Part shown: positions 1-6,557 of the stretch, piece by piece
Layout of the letters: every line of letters starts with the position of its first letter
Numbering within the stretch: the first letter of the stretch is position 1
Assembly: GCA_027488265.1 (NCBI GenBank)
Contig: JAIYCA010000121.1
Location: 1-8,192, forward strand
DNA from: Planctomycetaceae bacterium
Lineage (GTDB): Bacteria; Planctomycetota; Phycisphaerae; Phycisphaerales; SM1A02
Direction of reading: 5' to 3'
Length of the DNA stretch: 8,192 nt
Notes under the pieces: generated by a model
Databases searched by the model: none
What the model was told of the DNA's origin: nothing
The model's input: only the letters and a program-made list of their open reading frames with translations
Program-made: the position numbers and the translations under genes

Positions 1-503
1 CTACCACGAATCCAACCACCACGAATCCAACCACCACCACTCCAACGACGACACCCGCACCGCAAGAAGCCGTGTGGCCAGGACCACCGACGGCACTCAA
101 GAGTTTCTACGTGGCGGAGTTCACCGACGCGGTCGGAAAGAAGCTCAGCGACAACCCGTTTGCGCTCCTGATGGAAAACAAACTCCCCGCGAACTTCCTA
201 AAGGGTCGCTGGATCGTGATCTTCTTCCGCGAGGACTGTGATCACTGCTTCGATCTCCTCTCGACGCACTTCACGGGCAAGTTGAAGTATCCGACGCTCA
301 CCGTCGCGATTCCCGATGCGGATCCGAACAATCTCCTCGGGAACCCCTGCGACGAATGCGCCAAGGTTTCGCTCATCAAGGGACCGAACTACGTCATCGC
401 GACGCCGGTCGTCTTGGCGATCAATGATGGTGTGGTGGAATGCGTCGTCGAGAATGTTGACGACATGGCGGCGCTCGAGGCATGCCTGAAGTTCAACCAG
501 TGA
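1..503 (+). CDS. Thioredoxin-fold protein with Thr/Pro-rich linker (5' end missing)
   Basis: The reading frame is open from position 3, so the gene begins before the window; the GTG at 72 is internal, not a start. The visible product starts with about 20 residues of TTNPT-type Thr/Pro repeats, a typical extracytoplasmic linker. A compact domain follows. It has a hydrophobic strand (WIVIFF) leading into a CxxC active-site motif, Cys-Asp-His-Cys (237-248), as in thioredoxin-like oxidoreductases. A later ATPVV segment would supply the cis-proline facing that motif. Between them lies a second CxxC (Cys-Asp-Glu-Cys, near 348-359), and another Cys follows near 441. The same arrangement recurs in the next gene, so the two are paralogs. 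I infer a thiol-disulfide or cysteine-metal role outside the cytoplasm; the substrate is unknown. The linker implies an upstream signal peptide, anchor or further domain that cannot be seen here. Confidence 0.75.
   Translation, partial: TTNPTTTNPTTTTPTTTPAPQEAVWPGPPTALKSFYVAEFTDAVGKKLSDNPFALLMENKLPANFLKGRWIVIFFREDCDHCFDLLSTHFTGKLKYPTLTVAIPDADPNNLLGNPCDECAKVSLIKGPNYVIATPVVLAINDGVVECVVENVDDMAALEACLKFNQ
3..47 (+). repeat. 15-bp tandem repeat encoding TTNPT units
   Basis: Two identical 15-bp units (3-17 and 18-32, accacgaatccaacc) are followed by a degenerate third copy (33-47). The unit keeps the reading frame and encodes Thr-Thr-Asn-Pro-Thr, Thr-Thr-Asn-Pro-Thr, Thr-Thr-Thr-Pro-Thr, then TTPAP. 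The array probably extends upstream of the window. It codes for a flexible linker of the protein ending at 503. Confidence 0.85.
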
Positions 504-587
504 TTGGTTGGGCGTACTCGTGCGCACGAAACGCGAACAACGGCGAATCATGAGCAACAACGTCGAGAGGCGATCAGAGAAATCCGC

Positions 588-1565
588 ATGACCGTAGTCC
601 CGCAGACAAGCGCCATCGAACGTCCTCCGCTCTCTCGACACCCGCGTCTCGCGGCGGCGTGCGTCGCGAGTGCACTCGGGCTCTGCGCGTGGCTTCAGTT
701 TCGCAGCGGTCCTGACGGGGTACCAGCACCACTCGTCGAGTTGCTCGAAGCACTCTTTGGCTACTCGCCGGAGCTTGCTACGAGGCTGATCGCCTCATCG
801 AGCGTCGCTGGAGCGCTGATCATTTTTGTCTACGGTGTGCTGCTCGCGAATCGTTTGATACCGATCGTGGCGTGTGCGCTCGGAGCTTTCGTTTCGCTCG
901 CATGTGTCTCACGCGCGTTGAGCGCGGGCGGACTTGGGTTTCCCGTGATTGCTTTGGCGACGTCGTTTGTGCTGCTTTGGTGGATGATGCGGACTCGTGT
1001 GCCTTCAGGCGCGAATGCCTCCACGCCACGCCGCGGCCTCTCGCCCGCGTGGACCGCGCTCGGTGCGATCGCGATCGCCACGAGTACTGGCGCTGTCGCG
1101 GGTCGTGCGACCGATCCAAACCGCCCTGTTGAGATCGCTCCAAAGCCAGCCGGGCCAAAGGTTGTCAATGTCGATTTCGACATGCATCCCTTCGTCGGGC
1201 GGCGCGTCGAAGAAACACCGATCGGCGCGTCGTTGCCCGGCCTCGCCGAGCGGACGCGCGGGCAGACCACCTTCGTCGTCTTCTACATGCCCAACTGCCA
1301 CGCGTGCCATTCGCTCTTCGATCAGTTCTTCTCGTCACCTCGCGTCGAGCAAGTGTTTACCGTCGAGATTCCGCCCGCCGAAGGCATTCCGCAAGTGGAC
1401 ACCGGTGAGGAACACGAACCGATTGTGTGCGTTGGCTGCGAGCCGCTGCTGCTGCCAACGGGACCGAACTATCTCGTTGCGAGTCCGATGGTTGTGAAGA
1501 TCGAGGATGGCGTGGTGACGTGCGTGAGCGATCGATTCAAGGGCGAGTGTCTCTTGGCGCCGTGA
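588..1565 (+). CDS. Membrane-anchored thioredoxin-fold protein with two CxxC motifs
   Basis: The product has 325 aa. The N-terminal half holds about five hydrophobic helices (roughly residues 20-38, 66-88, 90-108, 115-134 and 152-172). This layout loosely recalls DoxX/MauE-type membrane domains, but I do not claim that family. Five helices with the N terminus inside would put the C-terminal domain outside the cytoplasm. That domain (about 195-325) has strand TTFVVFYM, CxxC (Cys237-His-Ala-Cys240), a second CxxC (Cys281-Val-Gly-Cys284), a GPNY motif at 292-295, cis-Pro candidate Pro300 and Cys312. The order matches the preceding gene. A tethered thiol-disulfide exchange role is inferred. The ATG at 588 was chosen because it opens directly onto the first helix; a TTG at 504, right after the previous stop, would add 28 polar residues. 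The Shine-Dalgarno site (agaga, 576-580) is weak. The gap to the previous gene is 84 bp, so they are probably co-transcribed. The last 29 bp overlap tilS on the other strand. Confidence 0.78.
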   Translation: MTVVPQTSAIERPPLSRHPRLAAACVASALGLCAWLQFRSGPDGVPAPLVELLEALFGYSPELATRLIASSSVAGALIIFVYGVLLANRLIPIVACALGAFVSLACVSRALSAGGLGFPVIALATSFVLLWWMMRTRVPSGANASTPRRGLSPAWTALGAIAIATSTGAVAGRATDPNRPVEIAPKPAGPKVVNVDFDMHPFVGRRVEETPIGASLPGLAERTRGQTTFVVFYMPNCHACHSLFDQFFSSPRVEQVFTVEIPPAEGIPQVDTGEEHEPIVCVGCEPLLLPTGPNYLVASPMVVKIEDGVVTCVSDRFKGECLLAP

Positions 1566-2583
1566 ACTCTGAACGCACGATTCGTACACCTCGCGCATCG
1601 ATCGTCAGTTGCATACCGTTGGAACATCCGTAACGACGCGGCGCACGCGAATCACTCGACGCCGCCACCTCGATCATTGAGCGCGACATTTCGCCACCGG
1701 CGTTTCGAGCCATCTGCGCAATCAAGACGCAGCGGAATGAGAGCGGTAGCGTGTCAAACTCCTGACGACGACAACTTGTCGCGTCTTGCGAGAGAATCTC
1801 GGCGATACGCCGATCGCGCCATGCGATGCATTCAAGCGCCTCATCTGCGAGGTTGCCAAGCCCACGAGCGACACGCTCGACGAGTAACGCGATTGCCGGC
1901 TCCTCGCGCATCGCCCCGCGCGCGTGCAGCGCGTTGCTCGGATCGTCGACCCAATCGACATGGCAGTCGGTGAGAAACGCGCGCAATTCTGCGCGCGAGA
2001 TACCGAGAAGCGGCCGTGCAACCGTCACTCCACCCCAATCGTGCATGATGCGCCTTGGTCGAAGTCGGGCGAGGCTTTCGAGTCCATCCCCACGTTCGAG
2101 CGCGAGGAGAAGTGATTCCGCGCGATCTTCCGCTTGGTGTGCGACGACGAGCGTTCGAATCCCAAGTCGCCGCGCGGTCGTTCCAGCGACTTGGTATCGG
2201 GCATCGCGCGCAGCCGCGAGGAGATTCGCATCGCTCCGCACTTGCACACGCTCACACACACACGTCTCTACGCCGAGTGCGTATGCAGCCGACGCAACGA
2301 GCCGCGCCTCCATCGCTGACTCCTCGCGCAGTCCATGATCGACCGTGAGAACCGCAAGCGAGGATCGAACCGAATTCGAAGCGCGATCTGCCAACGCTGC
2401 CATGGCGACAAGCAACGCCATCGAATCACTACCACCACTCACGAGAAGGAGAACGGGCTCCGTTGCGCTCAGCTCCGCGCGCGTGAGTCCATCAGCAACC
2501 CTTGCGGTGAGCTGGTGACGCGACGCGCGCCGCAACGTCTCCTCGGGATCGGATCGAAGCAGCGATGTGAGGAGTCCGTCCAT
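1537..2583 (-). CDS. tilS: tRNA(Ile)-lysidine synthase
   Basis: TilS uses ATP and lysine to convert C34 of the tRNA-Ile CAU anticodon to lysidine, so that it reads AUA; it is cytoplasmic and generally essential. Read from the ATG at 2583 the product has 348 aa. It contains the N-type PP-loop SGGSDS (residues 49-54), VDHGLREE (81-88), ANLLAAARDARY (119-130), the AHQAEDRAES block (149-158, usually AHHxDDQxET), ARPLLGISRAEL and WVDDPSNA. These are the TilS signatures in order. SGGSDS rather than SGGKDS and the VDHGLR block argue against TtcA. A short C-terminal domain with a CSNGMQL turn remains. The frame extends to a TTG at 2727, which would overlap the upstream gene by 65 bp and add 48 residues ahead of an already long leader; I prefer the ATG although no clear Shine-Dalgarno site precedes it. 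It is last in the sigma-factor gene cluster. Confidence 0.9.
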   Translation of the reverse strand: MDGLLTSLLRSDPEETLRRASRHQLTARVADGLTRAELSATEPVLLLVSGGSDSMALLVAMAALADRASNSVRSSLAVLTVDHGLREESAMEARLVASAAYALGVETCVCERVQVRSDANLLAAARDARYQVAGTTARRLGIRTLVVAHQAEDRAESLLLALERGDGLESLARLRPRRIMHDWGGVTVARPLLGISRAELRAFLTDCHVDWVDDPSNALHARGAMREEPAIALLVERVARGLGNLADEALECIAWRDRRIAEILSQDATSCRRQEFDTLPLSFRCVLIAQMARNAGGEMSRSMIEVAASSDSRAPRRYGCSNGMQLTIDARGVRIVRSEFTAPRDTRP

Positions 2584-2662
2584 GAGGCGCTGACATCTCT
2601 GCTGGTATCGATCCGGCCTGGGTGCGCGGCGACTTCCGAACTGCTTCTTCCAGTCGTTTCGT

Positions 2663-4357
2663 TCAACGGGGACCGTTTGAGGTTCCGGTTGATGGCTGCG
2701 ACGGCCGCAGCGTACCGAGTGGTTCAAGATCGATCTTCGCCATCAAACGACCTGGTGCCGGCGACTCGTAGGCGAATCGCAATCGGCCGAGCTGTTCGAT
2801 CGTCGCAGCGAGGGCGTCGATGCCTCGGCCGACCCGATCGTTCAGATCCTCGCCCGCAAGTGGTCTCCAACGCCTCAGGACGCTTGCTGCGCGCGGACCA
2901 TCACAGAAGCCGATCCCGCCCGCAGGGGTCTTCCCCTCCTCCGAGCAACTCGAGCGCTCGAGACGCTCCGCAACATCACCGAGCCACTCCGTGTCGCTCG
3001 CGTAAACCTGCCAACCGCCGCACGGCGTGCGCACAGTGCTCCAACAGAGGACGCAGTCGCCCAGTTTGAACGACTTGCCGAGGTATCGATCGAAGAAAGG
3101 ACCGAGTGCGGTTCCGGCTTGCTCGCCCGTGGGGTCGACCGCAGGGTCAGCCGACGACGCCGCGCCTTCTCGCAGAATGGCAGGATCAGGTTGAGTACTG
3201 GCGTCCGTCCCGCGCGGCGTTGCAGTCCCCTGTTCCGTCGCGCGCGCGAGGCCGCAAAGAACCCCGCGCATCTGCAGACGTTGATCGCGTTCAGCCTGCA
3301 CTGAATCATCAACGCGCCACGCAACCGCCATCGCGGGCGCCGCTGCGCGTGACGACGCGCCAACGACGAGCAGTCGCTCACCCGCAAGATTCGCACGCAT
3401 CGCTGGTGAAGGACGCAACTCAGGAACGAGTGCCAGCCAGAACGCATCGCTTGGATCCGGAACTCCATCCGCTGGATTTGCGATGGCAAACACCGCACGC
3501 TCTTCAAACGCTCGCATGAGAGTTCCGTCGAGCGCGTGTTTCAGACCGGGCTCGCCGATGGGAATGTCGTCGTAGCGACCTTCGATTTCGGCGCGCAATC
3601 CTGAACCGCTCGGGACAGGGCTGGGACGAATTCCAATCGCGGTTGCGCCACCAATCGGTGCGTCATGGCGGATGAACACACGAAGCGGCGCGTCGGAGAC
3701 GAGGAGATGCTGTGCGAGCGGCTCACCGAGCAAGCTTGACTCAGAGTCCTCTACGGCGATGCGCTTCGCTGCTTGATCAAGAACGACGTCGCCCCCCGTC
3801 GTCGGCGCGATGAGCAGCCAGCCGCCAACACGTCGAGCCTGGAGACCTTCGGTCGGAGCCTCAAAACTGCCAGGTCCACGCAGTCGCGCGCCGAGCATCT
3901 GTAAGACACGCTCGCATCGGTCGTCGTCCGCTTGGATTCCGAAGATCCAAGAGGCAAGCGCTTGCTTGTCCGCTCCACCTACGATCTCAACTGCGCCGAG
4001 GTCTACAAGCGCGAACGCGATGCGCCCAGCGAAGACCTCTCTTGCCACGGTGTCGCTTCCTGTGTTGCAGCGACGCGCAAGCGCGTCGAACGTCAAAAGT
4101 GCGTCACGGCCGGCGACGGCTTCCACGATGGGACGAATGCTCGTGGCATTTTCACGTCCAAGGAGTTCGGAGAGTCCGCGCGCGTCGAAGGCGAACGTCG
4201 AAGACTTCGGCGCGAGCGCGAAGCCTGCATTGTCGGCTGACACGATGCGCGCGACGGCACCAATACAAACGAGGCACAGGATCACTTGGACGTCTGCGAA
4301 GAAGCCGAGGGTGCGCCCTGCACGAGGCGCGCACACGCGGCCGAAAGTGCGCGACAT
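2663..4357 (-). CDS. Large secreted or membrane-anchored protein of unknown function
   Basis: I do not recognise this 564-aa product. The N terminus is a basic stretch (MSRTFGRVCAPRAGRT), then a hydrophobic segment (about 17-38) and a VSA-DN sequence near 39-42: a signal peptide or signal anchor. About 330 residues of mixed alpha/beta character follow. A low-complexity Ala/Thr/Pro/Asp linker comes next (about 372-415), then a C-terminal part with a cysteine cluster, GDCVLCW and TPCGGW (about 433-450), plus Cys near 471 and 485. The protein therefore seems to be two extracytoplasmic domains joined by a linker, perhaps with a disulfide. The ATG at 4357 is preceded on its strand by GAGAG with 5 nt spacing (4363-4367). 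The alternative is TTG at 4432, which overlaps the stop of the upstream gene as TTGA and adds 25 residues. It sits in the sigma-factor cluster, so it is a plausible target or effector of that system. Confidence 0.72.
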   Translation of the reverse strand: MSRTFGRVCAPRAGRTLGFFADVQVILCLVCIGAVARIVSADNAGFALAPKSSTFAFDARGLSELLGRENATSIRPIVEAVAGRDALLTFDALARRCNTGSDTVAREVFAGRIAFALVDLGAVEIVGGADKQALASWIFGIQADDDRCERVLQMLGARLRGPGSFEAPTEGLQARRVGGWLLIAPTTGGDVVLDQAAKRIAVEDSESSLLGEPLAQHLLVSDAPLRVFIRHDAPIGGATAIGIRPSPVPSGSGLRAEIEGRYDDIPIGEPGLKHALDGTLMRAFEERAVFAIANPADGVPDPSDAFWLALVPELRPSPAMRANLAGERLLVVGASSRAAAPAMAVAWRVDDSVQAERDQRLQMRGVLCGLARATEQGTATPRGTDASTQPDPAILREGAASSADPAVDPTGEQAGTALGPFFDRYLGKSFKLGDCVLCWSTVRTPCGGWQVYASDTEWLGDVAERLERSSCSEEGKTPAGGIGFCDGPRAASVLRRWRPLAGEDLNDRVGRGIDALAATIEQLGRLRFAYESPAPGRLMAKIDLEPLGTLRPSQPSTGTSNGPR

Positions 4358-4428
4358 TCGCGCTCTCACAACGCCGGTGAGAAGGATCGTCGAACAAAGA
4401 GCGGGCAGTCGCGCGCGCACGGTGAGGC

Positions 4429-4917
4429 TCAACTCTTCTGAAAAGGTGCGGCTGCTTCGGAGTCGCGCTGCGATCCGTCCGAGTCTGATGTCGAAGCTGC
4501 GCTTTCGTCCACCTGCTCTTGGGCCGGTGCCGCGAAGGGGCCGACAATGGCGCGCAGAGCTTGAATTCCATCGCTCATCGCCGAGCCATTTTGGCGCAGG
4601 CCTGCTTCTACCGCGGTCGCGACTGGTGTTGGCTGAACTCCCCCAGTGGCGTCAGGAAGAACATCACGGACGAGCGGAAACGTGGCACAGACCACGACAA
4701 CCAAGAGCGCTGCGAGCCCGACTGGGAGCACGCGGCGTGGGAACTCCGCCATGATTCGACTGGCCAATGCTTCGGCGCGCTCATGATCGTGACTCGGATT
4801 TGCGCTGCGACGCGCCTCGCTGCGAAGTGCCAAGAGCACTCGAACGAGCAGTCTCTCCGCGCGAATCGATGGTCCGTTGCGACCAAAGCCTTCAGAGGGC
4901 TCGAACCAATTGCTCAT
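4429..4917 (-). CDS. Single-pass membrane protein, putative anti-sigma factor
   Basis: The product has 162 aa. A cytoplasmic N-terminal region rich in Arg and Glu (residues 1-61) precedes one strongly hydrophobic segment (about 62-83, VLPVGLAALLVVVVCATFPLV). A flexible Ala/Ser/Asp/Gln-rich tail follows outside. The start ATG overlaps the stop TGA of the ECF sigma gene as ATGA (4914-4917), which indicates translational coupling. A small membrane protein coupled to an ECF sigma gene is the classic place for an anti-sigma factor holding the sigma at the membrane. The usual zinc anti-sigma motif (HxxxCxxC) is absent, and I see no recognised anti-sigma domain, so the role rests on position and topology. 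It could instead be a structural partner of the secreted protein encoded next. Confidence 0.72.
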   Translation of the reverse strand: MSNWFEPSEGFGRNGPSIRAERLLVRVLLALRSEARRSANPSHDHERAEALASRIMAEFPRRVLPVGLAALLVVVVCATFPLVRDVLPDATGGVQPTPVATAVEAGLRQNGSAMSDGIQALRAIVGPFAAPAQEQVDESAASTSDSDGSQRDSEAAAPFQKS

Positions 4918-5495
4918 CGGAACACCTCGTGAGGATTCGGCGTGCCGCTCAATTCAATCGCCTCGAGCATACGGCGACGCGCACGGAAGAGATGACTCTT
5001 GACAGTGCCCTCTGGCATCGAGAGTTCGGTGGCGATCCGTTCGACCGGCCATCCCTGTTGATGGAAGAGCAGCACGATCTCACGCTGGGGCGAGACGAGT
5101 GCATCCATGGCGACACTGATCATGCGCCCCATCTTTTCCGAGCGCTCAACCTCTTCGATGACGTGTTCTGGCCGACGATGATCATCGGCACGGAACTCCA
5201 CCGTCTCGCTGTCGGCAGATGGCTTCAACTTTTGATGGTGATTGACGAGGAGTCGCTTGCCAATCGTGAAGAGCCACGTCGAAAAGCGAAATCGCTCGTC
5301 GAACCGATCCAACGACTTGATCACACGAACAAAGGCCTCTTGGGCGATATCTTCGGCGAGTTCAGATTTTCCGCAGAGGCGAAAAATGAACGTTTCCAAG
5401 GGACGTTGATACGCTCGGATCAACTCGGCAATCGCTTCGCGATCGCCTCGGCGTGCGCGTTGGATGGTGAGTCGTTCAGTTTGCGCGTCAAGCAT
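4914..5495 (-). CDS. ECF-family RNA polymerase sigma factor (sigma-70 type)
   Basis: The product has 193 aa, a normal ECF length. Region 2 spans about residues 21-86, with the LAEDIAQEAFVRVIKSLDRFD helix and the FSTWLFTIGKRLLVNH segment that binds core polymerase and the -10 element. A charged linker (90-120) joins it to region 4 (about 125-178), with SPQREIVLLFHQQGWPVERIA and the helix-turn-helix ELSMPEGTVKSHLFRARRRM that reads the -35 element. Regions 1 and 3 are absent, as expected for the class. The ATG at 5495 is well supported: GAGG lies 8 nt upstream on the same strand (5504-5507). The stop overlaps the start of the next gene (ATGA). A candidate ECF-type promoter lies just upstream, suggesting that it activates its own operon. 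The stimulus cannot be read from the sequence, although the downstream membrane and secreted proteins point to the cell envelope. Confidence 0.93.
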   Translation of the reverse strand: MLDAQTERLTIQRARRGDREAIAELIRAYQRPLETFIFRLCGKSELAEDIAQEAFVRVIKSLDRFDERFRFSTWLFTIGKRLLVNHHQKLKPSADSETVEFRADDHRRPEHVIEEVERSEKMGRMISVAMDALVSPQREIVLLFHQQGWPVERIATELSMPEGTVKSHLFRARRRMLEAIELSGTPNPHEVFR

Positions 5496-5539
5496 GGATC
5501 TGACCTCACGAGTCTTGCCAGAAGCCGGGACCCGAGTGT

Positions 5540-5564
5540 ACGGGCAGCCTCTTGTCGCGTTCCG
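5540..5564 (-). promoter_or_regulatory. Candidate ECF-type promoter upstream of the sigma gene
   Basis: On the minus strand GGAAC (5564-5560) is followed by exactly 16 nt and CGTA (5543-5540). GGAAC with N16-17 and CGT is the widely seen ECF promoter pattern. Transcription would start near 5532, giving a leader of about 37 nt that contains the GAGG ribosome site. A sigma-70-like TACACT (5541-5536) overlaps the same -10 region, so housekeeping use is an alternative. Confidence 0.45.
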
Positions 5565-5651
5565 ATCTTCCGCAGGGATTTGCGGATTGTGTCGGCCTGT
5601 ACGCAGATCGAACGTCCGTGTTCGCGACCAATTGCGGGAGTTTGCTCAGGC

Positions 5652-5694
5652 AAAAGCACGATCGGCCCCTCGCGGATTGCGGGGGCCGATCGTG
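5652..5694 (-). terminator. Intrinsic terminator after the B12-type gene
   Basis: Perfect 13-bp arms CACGATCGGCCCC (5657-5669) and GGGGCCGATCGTG (5682-5694) enclose a 12-nt loop in which CGC and GCG can pair further. Read on the minus strand the stem is followed by C and then TTTT (5655-5652). It begins 26 bp after the stop codon at 5721, so it terminates that gene and insulates the sigma operon from it. Confidence 0.85.
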
Positions 5695-5720
5695 GTCAAC
5701 GGGAGTCTGGATGAAGGCCC

Positions 5721-6467
5721 CTAAGCCGCGCGTGAGCGCGAGGTGGTTGACGTCCGACGAACCGTTCCTGTCGTCTCGAGACGTTGGAGTTCGCTGAGCA
5801 TGTCAAACGGCGAATTGGCTTCGAAGTCGGCGCCGATTTCCTCGCCGAGGCCTTGCGCGCGCTCGAAGACGCCTGCACCAACCCCGAGACGAAGGCCCGG
5901 AACCGGATCTTGCGTGTGCACCGCGGTGATCAGCCGTCGAAGTCGCGGGGCATCGGGCCCTGCGGCGGCGAAACTCACGAAGTACGCGGGACGGCGAGCG
6001 GCAATCTGTGCGAACAATTCGTCCGATTCGACTCCGCCGCCGAGAAAGAGGATGTCGAACCCGTCCGCTTCGGCAAGGCCCGAGAAGATTTCTCCCGCGA
6101 GTTCCTCCGTCGATCGCGGTCCGGTGGCGACCACAACAAGTTTGCAGCGGGCCGATCGCTTGGCGAGGCCGCATTCGATGCGCTGCACCAGTTGTGCGAG
6201 CAGCACGGTCGCGGAGTGTTCCTCGGCGGTCCCGATTTGGTCGCGGCGCGCCAGTGCATCAAGGGCGGCGCAGGCCGGCCATGCGAGGTCGCGCAACGCA
6301 CTCGTCGCGTCTCGCCCCTGTTCGGTCCGTCCGTCGAGGTATTCACGAAGCAGATCGCGACAACCGACACGATCGCCTTGGATAAGAAGTCGCACGAACC
6401 GTTCAAGTTCGCGCGAGGTGCGAGAGGAACCAGATCCGTGACCGTAGAAGTCCGTGGCCTGAGGCAT
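5721..6467 (-). CDS. B12-binding-type protein (helical cap plus Rossmann-like domain), ligand motif degenerate
   Basis: The product has 248 aa in two parts. Residues 18-105 form a helical region resembling the B12-binding cap domain, with the QIGTAEEHSATVLLAQLVQ segment matching the EH-containing motif of CarH/MtaC-type modules. Residues 108-220 resemble the cobalamin-binding Rossmann fold: KLVVVATG, then a helix, DILFLGGGVESDELFAQI, YFVSFAAA and LRLGVGAGVF. The defining DxHxxG is not present: the matching loop reads GPRSTEE (117-122), so the lower-ligand His is missing. The cap Trp of Wx9EH also appears replaced (Ala73), although a Trp occurs at 63. No DNA-binding domain is attached. A signalling or corrinoid-derived regulatory role is inferred; cobalamin binding is doubtful. 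The start ATG has GGAG 7 nt upstream (6475-6478). The gene stands alone and ends at a strong terminator. Confidence 0.75.
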   Translation of the reverse strand: MPQATDFYGHGSGSSRTSRELERFVRLLIQGDRVGCRDLLREYLDGRTEQGRDATSALRDLAWPACAALDALARRDQIGTAEEHSATVLLAQLVQRIECGLAKRSARCKLVVVATGPRSTEELAGEIFSGLAEADGFDILFLGGGVESDELFAQIAARRPAYFVSFAAAGPDAPRLRRLITAVHTQDPVPGLRLGVGAGVFERAQGLGEEIGADFEANSPFDMLSELQRLETTGTVRRTSTTSRSRAA

Positions 6468-6532
6468 GGCCGAGCTCCAACGTGAGGAACGATGTCGGCG
6501 ATCCCCGCCATCACTCGTTCGGTTGCCGTTGA

Positions 6533-6547
6533 GCCGGATCCTCCGGC
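6533..6547. repeat. Short inverted repeat upstream of the B12-type gene
   Basis: Arms GCCGGA (6533-6538) and TCCGGC (6542-6547) flank a 3-nt centre. It lies 66 bp upstream of the ATG at 6467, 11 nt from the larger palindrome at 6558-6579. It could be part of a terminator for ubiE or of a leader structure. Function is not shown. Confidence 0.4.
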
Positions 6548-6557
6548 CGAAATGGGT

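Noticed and set aside
550..591. Thirteen-codon ORF (ATG at 550) whose TGA overlaps the ATG at 588
   Set aside because: It resembles a coupling leader peptide, but it has no ribosome site, and a short ORF of this size is expected by chance.
2243..2264. CA-rich run that looks like a microsatellite
   Set aside because: It is short and falls inside the tilS coding region, where it encodes the TCVCERV stretch; it is likely coding coincidence.
2335..3069. 244-aa forward ORF opposite tilS and the gene before it
   Set aside because: No motif and very high Arg content; the opposite strand contains the TilS signatures.
3810..4754. 314-aa forward ORF opposite the secreted and membrane protein genes
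   Set aside because: Arg/Ser/Pro-rich frame typical of antisense GC-rich DNA; the reverse-strand genes have a signal peptide, a membrane helix and start/stop coupling.
4767..5714. 315-aa forward ORF opposite the sigma factor gene
   Set aside because: It is a shadow of the sigma factor and its upstream region; composition is Arg/Ser/His-rich with no domain, while the reverse strand has clear sigma motifs.
5784..6485. Forward ORFs of about 230 aa opposite the B12-type gene
   Set aside because: The reverse frame has a good Shine-Dalgarno site, a terminator in the right place and a recognisable fold; the forward frames have none.
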